From positions 45,572,287-45,636,286 of the forward strand of contig CM037590.1 in the NCBI GenBank assembly GCA_021018995.1: a stretch of 64,000 nucleotides of DNA. Reading direction: 5' to 3'. Below the pieces are notes generated by a model. It did no database searches, had not been told where the DNA came from, and worked only from the letters and a program-made list of their open reading frames with translations. Shown one piece after another: positions 1-12,500 of this stretch. Position 1 is the stretch's first letter. Every line of letters begins with the position of its first letter. The DNA is from Chloranthus sessilifolius. Lineage: Eukaryota > Streptophyta > Magnoliopsida > Chloranthales > Chloranthaceae. A program made the position numbers and the translations under genes.

Positions 1-175
1 ATCAATTTTAATCGGACTTTTGGGACTAGTCCATACTGGGTCCGGCATACCATTTGGCTGGCCAGGCTGGCCCATTGATATCTCGGGCTTATCTGCCTTA
101 GCCCATACCCGACCCATTTTGGATCGGGCCGTGCCATGCTCAAGCCCGACTCATTGAGACCCCTAGGTGCGCACT
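1..175. repeat. GC-rich dispersed-repeat-like segment
   Basis: This stretch is much richer in GC than the DNA around it. It is built from short GGGCC/GGCCC and GCCCGA/TCGGGC-like words on both strands, a pattern typical of dispersed plant repeats. No reading frame is convincing and the left end is cut by the window edge, so the family cannot be named. Confidence 0.3.
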
Positions 176-210
176 GCGCATCATGCTAATCAATAATCGG
201 CATCTTAACG

Positions 211-243
211 TTCTTGAAAACTCTAGCAACTTCCCAAATATTC
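211..243 (+). promoter_or_regulatory. Heat-shock element array upstream of CLPB3
   Basis: Alternating TTC and GAA units occur every 5 bp: TTC 211, GAA 216, CTC 221 (one mismatch), GCA 226 (one mismatch), TTC 231, AAA 236 (one mismatch), TTC 241. Four of seven phased units are perfect, including the outer ones. The array ends 27 bp before a TATA box and about 290 bp before the start codon. Heat-shock factors bind nTTCnnGAAnnTTCn arrays, and ClpB/Hsp100 genes are known heat-shock-factor targets, so a role in heat induction is inferred. Confidence 0.6.
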
Positions 244-269
244 TACCCACGCCACGGAACCTATATGTA

Positions 270-276
270 TATATAA
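270..276 (+). promoter_or_regulatory. TATA box of CLPB3
   Basis: TATATAA followed by G lies 27 bp downstream of the heat-shock-element array. Transcription would be expected to begin near position 300, giving a 5' leader of about 230 nt before the ATG at 530. This is inferred from spacing only. Confidence 0.5.
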
Positions 277-529
277 GCTTTAACAGATGGTATCACCGCA
301 TCAGGTTTTGTGGACACGATCGTAAATCTAAATCGACGGTCCAACCAATTTCACGCTCAAGCATTTTATTTTCCAGATCTTCAGAGAACGCCAAGTTATA
401 TTATTAAATAATTTAAGCTCAAGCAATCTTTTACTCAGTTCCCAACTAGCAACTGCTGAGAAATATTTCCCGAAAAAAAAGCTCCAAAATCTTCGCCGGG
501 AAAACTAGTAATTTCGCTGGATTCTGTCC

Positions 530-778
530 ATGGCCACCATTTTTTCCGGTGCGCACCTCCATCTTCTTCCTCTATCATCGAATAATGGCGGGAGAAACCT
601 TGCATTCGTTTCACCTCGTGCATCTCTCGGATTCTCACCAGATACTAGAACGCTGAAGACCCTAAGATCATGTAGAAAGCTGAAGAAGAACAATTTATTT
701 CTCACAAGGAGGACAGAACGATTTGAAAAGAATTTGCGGTCGGTTGTCGTTCGATGCGAAGCTACCAGTGATGGAAGG
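530..778 (+). CDS. CLPB3: CLPB3 exon 1 (transit peptide)
   Basis: It has 83 codons in phase 0 and ends in Asp-Gly-Arg before a GT at 779. The ATG at 530 sits in a favourable context (TCCATGGCC) and opens a Ser/Arg/Lys-rich stretch poor in acidic residues. VVVRCEA near the end is a typical chloroplast processing context. Translation runs on past 778 into intron 1, but that continuation has no family similarity. Confidence 0.9.
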
Positions 779-2127
779 GTACTGTTTTTTTTGCGGGTTT
801 CTGATTATTTATTTATTTTTCCATGGTTAGTTGCTTATCGATGGTTTGTTTATGAATTTGGGCGAAAGATTGCGGTTTTGATATTGTTTTATTATTATTA
901 TTATTATTATTTATCAATAGTTTTGATGTTGGTTTTTAAGCCTTTGGATTTACTGGTAGAGTAATATGGATGAATTTTAGAAAAGATTAGTACTTGTCAT
1001 CATAAACGGTTTGTACGAATTTAATTATTAGAAAAAAAACCGCTTTGTACAAATTTCACATTTTTAATATGGTGTTTTAAGTTTGGGTGGAAATTTTGTT
1101 TTGAAAATAGAGAGACTTGGGGTGGAAGTTGCGACTTTTATATTGGGTTTTGGCATTTCTGCTTTGTCTTTTCGTAATTTTGATTGTCTTTTGTTGTTGT
1201 AGAAGAAAAGTTCTCATATATTTTTAAACATTATCCTTGAATTCAAAATAACGCTATGGTTATATTGTCCCTTCCCGCTCATTATGTTTCCTGCTTTGGT
1301 TGCCTCTCCTGATCAACTAAGAGGTTATTGTTATTTCTAATTTCATTTGTATCTGTGTTTGTTTGGCATTGCTCTTTGGAAGAGTAGAAAAGAGCAGCTT
1401 GTGCTCTTTTTTGTTGCAAAGAAATGTCGGGAGAGAGAGAAGGATTGGAAGAAGATAAAAGGGGAGGCTGCTCTTTGAAACATGAAAAACAGCCCTTTTT
1501 AAAAGAGCATGAAAAATCATGCTCTTTTAAAGAGGGATGAAAATATTGCTGCTAATAATATATATACACTAATACATGCTTTGAATGAACCGAAATTTGG
1601 TATATCTTGAATGATTTGGACAAACTTTCGTAGTTCTGATCTGGTGTAAAAGTATTTTAGTTTTTGGTTCTTTATTTCATGCTATGGGTGTACTTTTCCA
1701 CCAAAAAAGTGGAACTACATATATTTTTTGTGATGGATTTGTATGATTGCAATATTTATTTTAACTTTTACATTATTCCTCTTTTCATAATGGATAACAA
1801 TCGTGTGGGTTGTGGGAAATTCTGTTCATTTACTATTTTTTGATTTAGGAGTTATGGTTTCTCTTTTGGTTTCTCTGATTTGTTCTTTTTTCTTTTTAAC
1901 TGTCCGTAGGTAACAAGAGGTTATTTTTATTGTAATCCACCCTATTAAGCCAAAAGGATTTGAGAGTAATAAGAGAAGAAGTTGTGTAATTTGATCGAAT
2001 GTGAATGAAATTTTCTATTTTAATTTGTGCGGTGGTTCTCCTGTTATGAACCAAGAGGAATGACTGTATTATTTAATCGGGAATGTTTTTTAATTTATAC
2101 TTTGATTTATCATACATCATTGTAATG

Positions 2128-2198
<71 letters not shown>

Positions 2199-3486
2199 CA
2201 AATGGGCTTGTCTATTGTGGTTATGATATATGTGTCTGTTTTCATGTTAGATTACTCAACAAGAATTTACAGAGATGGCTTGGCAAGCAATTGTTGCATC
2301 CCCGGAAGTAGCAAAAGAGAACAAGCATCAAATAGTAGAGACTGAGCATCTGTTGAAGGCATTGTTGGAGCAAAGGAATGGTCTTGCTCGCCGTATCTTC
2401 TCAAAGGCTGGAGTTGATAACACACGTCTCCTTGAAGCTACAGATAAGTTCATTCAGCGTCAACCTAAGGTAATTTGCTCTAGTTCTCAAGTTCTCTGAT
2501 TTTGCAAGATTCTTATTTTATCAATCCTTAACTATACAATGTGGGTTGATACAAGTCGATGCTATCTTTGGTTTATGGGCTGTTCTTGAGGTTTTTATGT
2601 TGACAAAAGATCACATGTAGATCTGAAGTTGCCATATTGAGAAATGAATGTGGGAAATTAGAGAAGTGTTATTTAACTACCTCTATAATAGTAATTACCC
2701 ATTGTTGGGAAATGAGAAGCGAGAAAAGTAGTCATATTGAGAAATCGGATATTATTTTTAAAAGAGTAATGGTTCTCTCTCTTACCTTCTTAGAATGTTG
2801 CTTAAATTTAGAGGGCTATTAAGTGACGAGTAAATTTTTTGGCAAGTGGTTGAAACTTAAGATCCATTGATCAATGAGACTATAGGATGGTCAAGGAAAA
2901 TGAAGTTGTGCTTGAATGGATTTGAATTTTTTTATATATATGAGAAATGGGAAGATGTGTTTGAACGCACGGTGGTGATTGTGCATTCGAATGCTAGATC
3001 ACATGCCATGTAGCATGTGATCGCAAGTTACGCCCATTGTCTAAGGGTTCACCCAGCCCCATAGGGTTTTATAAAAATGATTTTATTTTTCGGACCATTT
3101 TTTCCCTTCAAATCCCATGTCAAAATTTTCCATCCGCTGCTTGGACTTGGTGCATTGAATTTTGCACCTTTGATTCGGGTGCTACCTGGTGCCCATCTGG
3201 TTTGATCACATGGATGACCCATGCGTTCAAATGCATTCCCCGGGCCTCTATATATATTGAGGGAGCGAGGGCTGGTTCGTATAAGTAGGGGGTGTTGGGA
3301 GGGGTGGCAGGGGTTGGGCTTGGGCTTGTAGCACAATGGTATTAGTATTTGAAATTAGTTCAAAATGGAATGGCTTGAAATACTTGTTAATGTAATAAAA
3401 TATCACCTAGTAAGGTCAACCAATGGGTTGGGTAGGTTGACAATATTGCAACCTCAAAAAGGTCACAAGTTGAAGCCCAGCTTACC

Positions 3487-3558
<72 letters not shown>

Positions 3559-6500
3559 AACTTCAAGTTGCATTTATTGGAGTGCTAACTACTTTTTTTG
3601 GTTTTTAATATATATAGTTTTGTATTCTGCCATTGCTTTTGTTTTGCCTTCTGTCTAGGAGCCTTTGCACTGAAATCCCATCTTTTACTGGTTTTATTGT
3701 CTAATCATCGCAGGTTCTTGGTGAAACATCTGGTTCCATGTTAGGAAGAGAGTTAGAAGCTTTAATACAGCGATCCAGGGACTACAAGAAAGAATACGGC
3801 GATTCATTTGTGTCAGTTGAACATCTAGTACTTAGTTTTACACAAGATCAACGATTTGGAAAACAATTGTTTAAGGATTTTCAAGTTTCCCTCAAGACCC
3901 TGAAATCTGCAATAGAAACTATAAGGGGACGACAGACAGTTATTGACCAAGGTAAGAATATTTCCTTTGTTTAATCTCCACATCCCTGTGATAGTTTGGC
4001 CCTATTTGACCACATCATTCTCTTCTTTATTACATATACTTTAAATTAAGTTGGAGGCCTTTGGCAACTGCAATTTATCGAGGAATATGTAAACCAATCA
4101 GCTTAAAACTTGGCCAAGTCAACTTTGTTGGGTAAGATATAGTATTGTAAAAGAACTCCACTTGTGTGTGCGTGCGCTCATTCTTTATGTACAAACTTAT
4201 CTGTTTCACAGTGGAATCTTTTTTTATGTTGCCTGTCTAATGAGGATCAGTGTAGATGTATTGTAGTCTTACCTTGTTTTCTGGGTAAATCAGAATATTA
4301 TGCATGTTTATAGAGTAATTCTGCCTGCTGAACTTTTCATGGCGGTTCTATATAGTTTATAAAATTTTTTGTAGCTCCTTGTTTTAGAATGACTTTCTCT
4401 GTATGGAATGCCAAAAACACTTTTCCTCAATATGACATTATTTGCCAATATTCGACAATGATCATTGGCATGCCAACTAGATTGTTGTTCTACAATGCTG
4501 CCGACTGGGCTGCCAGTTTACCAGGAGGAAAATAGAAATAAAATTAAAAATGACACTATACTAAAAGTGGAATGGACATGCTTCAAGGGCTTTTGGATCA
4601 CAATTATTGTTAGAATTTAGTGATTGAGGACATCAACTCAATGAATCATGTTGGGAGTCGAGTACTAGCAAGCTAGGGGACTTGTCTAGATCTTAAGATG
4701 ATGCTTTTAGGAATCCAAAGTTTTATTTTCTGTATTATCTAAGATTAAAATGTATGTGGTGTGGTAAGATGTAATTACTTCATCAAGCATTTAAATAATT
4801 TTTAATGTTATGATATGATATGTGCCTAAATTTTTTTATTTTTTTAGATTTTACTGGAGTTAATTCTTGGTACTGATTTTGGGAAGTTGGAACAGATCCT
4901 GAAGGGAAGTATGAAACCTTAGAGAAATATGGGAAGGATTTGACAGCTATGGCACGGGAAGGGAAGCTTGATCCGGTGATTGGAAGAGATGATGAAATAC
5001 GTAGATGCATACAGATACTATCGAGAAGAACGAAGAATAATCCTGTAGTAATTGGTGAACCAGGTGTTGGCAAAACTGCAATTGCTGAAGGGTAGGAACT
5101 GAAATGTTTGATAAACTTCTGTAATCTTACATTATATGCTCATTCATTTTTATGTGAATTTCTTATAAATTTGAAACTTTCACACTTCAGATAAATCGTA
5201 TCTCACTATGCCAACTTTACTTTGTCAACAGGCTGGCCCAAAGAATAGTGCAAGGGGATGTGCCTCAAGCCTTGATGAATCGTAAGGTGTGCACTGCTCC
5301 ATATCGAAGGATCTTAGTAGCAAGAAACTGTTTATAATTTCACTATTTTGGCATTGATAACTAGAAATGAGTCAGTGATCTATTTATGCAAATAAGCAAA
5401 GGCAGACACTTGGGACACTAAAAATATTCTACTGCAGTTATTTTATTTTTTGGATCTATAAATTGAGTTATTGATATTAATCCTTTCAAGATTAAAAATA
5501 TCCTAATCTTAGATGCAAAGCGGCTAACTGTGTGGATGGTAGCTATTGTTTCGATGATCTTTCTGATGTATTCCCCTATTCCTTGTCTATTATGATAGTT
5601 CTTACAAATAACTAGATTGCTCATTAGATTTTATTGAGTCAATAAGTGTGTTTATAGAATATTTTATCATTTTGGGGCTAACCTTGCACATTTTGGTTCC
5701 CTATTTTTAGAAACTGTAAATATAATTAAATGAAACGAGGTGAGGTGCACTTAAAGTTCGAGAATATAGATGAGGCTATTCTTGAGTCACACATCTGTTT
5801 GTTTTAGTGCTATTCTCGAGAGTTGTTGGTGTTAGATATGTTGCAAGTCATCTCATGTGGGTATATTAGGCACATGGTATGGTAATGATAGAAGGACATA
5901 TATAGTAGTCGTTCAGGGTATATTAAACTTATATGTAATTCGGTTTTAAAGTTGCTGCAATATTATATCTTTACTATTATAATGCGAGAAGCCGCCCGGA
6001 TGTCACCAAGTATTGATTTTCTTTATAATAACAAAAATACTCATATTTTATTATTAACCTAATAAACAAACCTTAAACATAATTAAGGGCATCAAAGTCT
6101 TCATGGGAGTATATTAGGCATATTGTATGGTAATTTGGTTGAAGGACATATATAGTAGTTGTTCAGGCTATATTAAACTTTATGTAACTTGGGTTTAAAT
6201 TTTCTGCAGTATTATATCTTTTATGTATAGTGAGAGAAGTACCAAGTATTAGTTGTTTATTTGACTACAAAAATTCCTATGATTGTATTGTCACCCTATA
6301 AACAAAATTTAAACAAAAATAAGGGTAAAGTCTTTTTCATTGGTTTTGAAAATAAAGAAAAGGAAACCCTAAACCCCTTCTTTTACTCTGTCTAATCCCT
6401 CAGCCCCTCAAGTCCCTAAAACCCTGCTCCTCTCTCTCTCTCTCTCTGTCTTTCTATGATGGGTTCCCTCTAACAAACCTCCAAACACCACACCCACACA

Positions 6501-9500
6501 ACCCCCTCTCTCTCTCTCTAAAGGAGAAAAGGTGGTGTGGATATAAGCCTTATGCATCTACCGACATTGTTTCTTGAGATGGATGGTGTTGAATACGAGA
6601 ATAGCCTGCACATGTATCCCGTGTGCATCTTATCATGTTTATTAAATATATATTTTTATCTCACAAACAATAATTAGTCTTTTCTTATGCTGATAGTGCA
6701 TATGGAAATATTTTTCTTTTCATTTGTTTGCGTCGTGCATGATGGAACCATGCGAGACTGTTGATCCTTCATTCTGAGAACTAGCTGCTTTCATTCTGAG
6801 TCGAGTAATGGTAGATTTTTTTAAAGTAGGCTAATTAACTTCATTAGCGCCATAATTATCTATCCATTCCGTGGAATTCACTTTCTGACCCTCTTCCAAA
6901 CTTTACTGTCGTTTGCTCTTAATTTCCTCTTAGTCCTCTTTGAAGAACATTTTTGTTACTGACCAACAAGAAAAAAGATTCTTAGTTCAACATTTCTTCA
7001 TCTTTGTTTTGAATCTGTGGGACACTGGTGTTTGCCTCTTGGTTTCTTATTGTTCATTAAAGCTTGTTTAATTTCCCAAAAAATTTCTATGTGCCGAGGA
7101 TATGAGATTGGGTTCAATTGGTTGGAATCAAAACCAATATTATAAAGACGACCTTAGATAGCTAGTCAGGTAAGTCTCCTTATCATCTGTAAAAAAATAA
7201 AATAAAATAAAATTTTCTCTCTATACGCAGTTGGATTGAAGCTTTAGTGGTGCTTGCTTATTCCATGTCTTTCTTTTATTTTGTTGGTTATCTTTCTTGT
7301 GATATACATTTCATCATTACCTGTAGTGCCTAGTAGTAAATCTCATATTTGAAGACATCGCAGGGTTGGAGGATGTTGTAGGCGGGTAGATTGGGGTTGG
7401 GTCTGTAGCTCAATTAAAATGCTAACAATATTGTGACCTTGAGGGTGCAGGTTCAGTCCCAACTTACCCACCAAAATAATATGTCAAGACATAGCAAACA
7501 TCCGCTAAAAAATGAACTTGAATTTGTGTATCTTACATTCTTACGACCTTTCTATTTTGTACTCTGATCCTCTTTTAAAACAAACATAAGAGTGGCTCAA
7601 TCTGCAGCCATACTTAATTTAATTTGGATCTTATTTATTATTTATTTTCATTTTGTAGTTGATTTCCCTTGACATGGGTGCGCTCATTGCCGGAGCAAAA
7701 TTTCGAGGAGAATTTGAGGACAGACTGAAAGCTGTACTTAAGGAAGTGACTGAATCAGATGGCCAGATAGTACTCTTCATTGATGAGATCCACACTGTTG
7801 TTGGTGCAGGTCAGTATAATGGCGTGCATAATCACAAGTGTTTTAGATAACTAGGTTACAGAGCCTATATAATCTATATGTTTTTTGGCAGATTTTCTCC
7901 CTATGTTGTACTATTAAATCAAACTAATTTTATGATAAATAAAATTTGGAAGAACACTTAAACACATGAAACTCAACTGGAATTAGATGAGGACCTGAGT
8001 GTCATCAGTCCATGTTAAACTTGCTCAGTGGTTGGCTAAGTTAGTCCTGCTGTCCTGGATAAACTTTTCCTGTGTTCTAGAAGAGCAATTGATCCCTTTA
8101 ATCATCCCAAGTCCTGATGTAGTCAATACACGGGTTTCCAAGTGTTTAGTCAAGTTTGAAACAAGGTTAGGCAATGCTGTATGCGGTAATTCCATGTCAA
8201 TTTGAAATGAACGCTTATATATATTCATCCAAAAATTGAAAAACAAAAAGGGAAAATATGGGACCAAAAGGAGCAAATTCCCAAAAGTAGCGTATCTTTG
8301 GAATGTATAGACTATAAAGTCAATAAATATAATCTACATAGAAATCAACTATCAAGACAGGGTGCGTGACATGTACCTCGGTTTTAGAAACCAATGATGG
8401 AATGAATCATCAATAAGACACCTCAAAAGATGCCTTATAAAAATTGCAATTTTCCTTTTATTTTTTCCTGAACATGACTTTTTTTTGTTTGCATTTAAAT
8501 TTTTTTCCTTTACTTGAAACTAACAATTTAAATAGGTAAGGACCAAGCATGGATCAAAATATCGTCCGATACCGATACGTATCGGACGATACGTATCGGT
8601 ATCGGACTCGGACGATACATTGAATGTATCGTCCGATACATTCAATGTATTGAATGTATCGAACGATACATTCAATGTATCGTCCGATACATACCGGTAC
8701 CGATACGTATCGTCCGATACGTATCGTTTTGGAGCTCGGACGATACGTATCGGTAATCCGATATTTTAACCCATGGGACCAAGTGAACTAAAAAAAAGGA
8801 TTGATCTAGTTACAAGATCTGGCCTTTTGGCTAAGATGAAGGGTGGAACAAAGTGGAAGACTTCAGTTTCTTTCTTCCGTAAAAATCAGGCACCAGGAGG
8901 AACCAATTCCTTAATGGAATTGGCCGATGATTCCAATGATTACACCATAATTGGTTGATCCAAACTGCAGCTTTCCCGATGAACATTGGATTCGGCAATT
9001 TATTTGGCCAGGGATCAGTTCAGTTCAATTTGGATACATTCGCGAGCCAATTAGGGTAAACTCTGGAAAAATTAGGGATGCTTTTAAACAGAAAAATAGG
9101 TATAATACATATTCTATGAAGGGCAGAGAGGATCAATTGTTAACTAAAATTCCCCTTTTTTATTCTGCAACATTTTGGGTTGGTTTTGAGGGATTTGGGA
9201 GGAAATAAAAATAGGAAAAACTTGCATTAAGTAACACCAAATCTGATAATGGCTGAATTATTTTGCGAATCCCCGTTTACTTCGGCGATTAGCGAACCAT
9301 AATTTTATTTGGTGGTTAATTCGTTAAGGGACTTATTTAATAATTTTTTTTTAAATATTCGGTAAAATTTGCCAAATTTGGTGACAGTGCTCTAGACTCC
9401 ATTCATAACAAACTCCTAAGTTAAATAGTACTTATCTAAGATAAAGCTTGAGTGATTTCTCTCTACTTATTTAGCCGATAGATCGTGATCTTCTAAAGTC

Positions 9501-12500
9501 CTGCCCTTTAGGGTTGGCTTTGAGGGATTTGGGAGGAAATAAATATAGAAAAAACTTGCATTAAGTAACGCCAAATCTGATAATGGCTGAATTATTTTGC
9601 GAATCCCCGTTTACTTCGGCGATTAGTGAACCATAATTTTATTTGTAGGTTAATTTGTTAAGGGACTTGTTGATGCAGGTACTAATATAATGCGATTTAG
9701 ATGAACTGAGATTAATTGAAGATTAATAAAAAAATAATTGAAATATAAATTGTCTTAACAAATTAATACGGAAAATGAAAAGATTTTCAATTACATGATT
9801 TGCAATAGCCCAAACTAGTGTCACTTTCGCTGCACATTTCCTTTCTGGATCTAGAAGACTAGGGTTCTTAGGCGAACATCTAGATCTCCAACAGTTTAAG
9901 AATTCGAACAAACTTACAAAGGAGTTCTTTCGAAAATGAACGGATTTAACAAAGAAAAATGAGATTCTAGGCAATTAGAATTCAAATAGAATTATAGGTA
10001 GAATAAAAGAAAACACGAATCAAATACTTACGCTTTTAAATGAGATAAAAGTGGATATGAAGATTAAATGATCGGCTTCGCACCAACCACACGTGTATAG
10101 AAGAATCACTCTTCTATTTTGAGAGAATCACACTCTCAAAGGAAAATATCTCGTTTTCAATTTGCATAGCAAAGTTCATAATCATTAATTCCCATAAAAT
10201 TAGTCATTACAAAGCCTTTTGTAGGCATTTTACAAACATATTCGAAATTTGAAAATAAATAATTAAATTCAAATTCAAAATAAGAAATAACTAACTAAAT
10301 TCAAATTCAAAGTAAAAAACTAACTAAAATCGTCAATAACTAACTCTTACCGCCAATAACTAATTGAAACTGCCAATAACCGCCAACGTGCGGATGTTCG
10401 TCGTCTATGATATGCACGAAACAGAAATACCAATGACCCAAACATACGGATCTAAATTCCACATCAATCCCCTTCACTTTGAAAAAGTTTGTCCTCGAAC
10501 TTTGACTCAAATTGATCTTCTTCATGGAGGTCAAGAATAATATTTGGGGATCCTTGATCGGATGATCTCCCTTTCTCCTTGCACCATAGTTTGTCCACCT
10601 TCTTCATCCTTTACTGCACGATCGAAATGTTCCACAATTTTACGAGCGTTCTCATAGAAACCATGTATTCATTCAAATCACAAAGGCTTTGAGAATTATT
10701 GCGGATAATTGCTCTTCGACGCTCTCGGGATTCTCAGTTGCTTCATCAAAACCAGTATGGAATCTTCAACCGAAATAATTACTACCACATGTGCGGGTAG
10801 AGGATTTGAACTTGCCAATCTACTTGTCGAGGGTTTGAACTTGCCAATTTACTTGCCGAGGGTTTGAACTTGCCAAGGGTTTGAGCTTGTCTCTGATACC
10901 AAATCTGATGCCGGTACCGAGACAATGTGATTTAGATGGATTGAGATTAATTGAAAATTAAAAAAAATAATTGAAATATAAATTGTCTTAACAAATTAAC
11001 ACGGAAAATGAAAAAATTTCCAATTACATGATTTGCAATAGCCCAAATTGGTGTTACTTTCGCTGCATATTTTCTTTTTAGATCTAGAAGACCAGGGTTC
11101 TTAGGTGAACATCTAGATCTCCAACAATTTAGGAATTCAAACTTAGAAAGGAGTTTTTCGAAAATGAGTGGATTTAACAAAGAGAAATGAGATTCTAGGC
11201 AATTAAAATTCAAATAGGATTATAGGTAGAATGAAAGAAAATAAGAATCAAATACTTACGCCTTCAAGTGAGATAAAAGTGGATATGAAGATTGAATGAT
11301 CGGCTTCATACCAATCACGCGCGTATAGAAGAATCACTCTTCTATTTTGAGAGAATCACACTCTCAAAGGAAAACATCCCGTTTTCAATTTGCATAGCAA
11401 AGTTCATAATCATTAATGCCCATAAAATTAGTCCTTACAAAGTCTTTTATAGGCATTTTATAGACATATTCAAAATTTGAAAATAAATAACTAACTAAAT
11501 TCAAATTCAAAATAGGAAATAATAAACTAAATTCAAATTCAAAATAAGAAACTAATTAACTAAAACCGCCAACAACTAATTGAAACCGCCAATAACCGCC
11601 AACTTGCGGATATTCGTCGTCTATGATATGCATGAAACAGAACTATCAATTATCCAAATATGCGGATCTAAATTCCGCATTACTTGTTTAACAAATTTAT
11701 TGAATATTCGATAAAATTGTTGCCAAATTTGGTGACAATGCTCTAGACTCCTATTCATAACAAACTCCTAAGTTAAAACAATACTTATCTAAGATAAAGC
11801 TTAAAAAAAGTATATATAAAACCCATTGTAACTTTAATTCTTCATGACTTTCTGGGGGTGAATTTCTCTTTGCTTATTTAGCCGATAGATCGTGATCTTC
11901 TAAAGTCCTGCCCTTTTTAATTTCTTTCCATATCTCTTGTACTTCAAATCTCCACTCCCCTATTTTGTTGCACTAGCTCATTCTCTCGGCCAATCACTTT
12001 TTAAGTCTTTTCCTTATTTTTTTCCAACATATTTTAGTATCATAATTTACCAGTCACCTATAGATTTTCCTCTATTCGTTCAGCCAATTGAATTACTATT
12101 TTTCTGCTTTATTCTTCAGGCAATCACATTGCATCAAATTGAGTGTTCCCCCCCTTCTAATCACAATTCACTCCTATGTTTCCCTTACCTCGGATCATCG
12201 ACATCGTGATTAATCTGGCCATTGTCGCTCAGTGGAGCTCGTCATTCCGTCGAGGACGATCTTCCAAAGATCGGTCCAAAGGCGTGAGGCTCATACCCTT
12301 GATTTACAGCGTCGTAGAGCCTCCAATAATGCCAGTTCAGCAGCTGTCGGATATAGTCGGACATGGACGGGCTCCGTCGGATGGGGTATCGGCGGGAAGC
12401 GCGGAGGGGTGCTCAACCTCGAACCCTCCGAACGATCTGGACGGTTTCATCCTCGGTATCGCTCATTCGGGACCGGTGGCGGATTTGGACTCTGGGGCCG

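Larger units (their letters stand above)
9671..11682 (-). mobile_element. Non-coding mini LTR retrotransposon (TRIM-like)
   Basis: LTRs are 9671-10466 (796 bp) and 10906-11682 (777 bp). Each begins TGATGC and ends CATCA or CATTA, so the LTR ends form an inverted repeat. A 5-bp target duplication CTTGT lies at 9666-9670 and 11683-11687. Next to the right LTR, TGGTATCAGAG on the minus strand (10891-10901) matches the 3' end of initiator methionine tRNA, giving a primer-binding site and fixing minus orientation. A purine-rich tract beside the left LTR (complement of 10467-10480) fits a PPT. The 439-bp interior has no gag or pol. The LTRs are longer than usual for TRIMs. It must have been moved by an autonomous partner. 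Confidence 0.85.
9512..11917. repeat. Second copy, split by an LTR element
   Basis: It repeats the blocks of 9174-9511 (TTGAGGGATTTGGGAGG, CCCCGTTTACTTCGGCGATT, then CAAATTTGGTGACA and GCCGATAGATCGTGATC). The two halves, 9512-9670 and 11683-11917, are separated exactly by the LTR retrotransposon at 9671-11682, which therefore inserted after the duplication. Confidence 0.75.

Noticed and set aside
530-964. Exon 1 reading frame continuing to 964
   Set aside because: Family similarity stops at the GT at 779, and exon 2 rejoins in phase with the conserved [10 protein letters not shown] block.
7392-7478. Possible tRNA gene (A box and B box present)
   Set aside because: No acceptor or anticodon stem can be paired, and a related copy with poly(A) tail lies in intron 2, so a SINE is the better reading. 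The same holds for 62325-62545.
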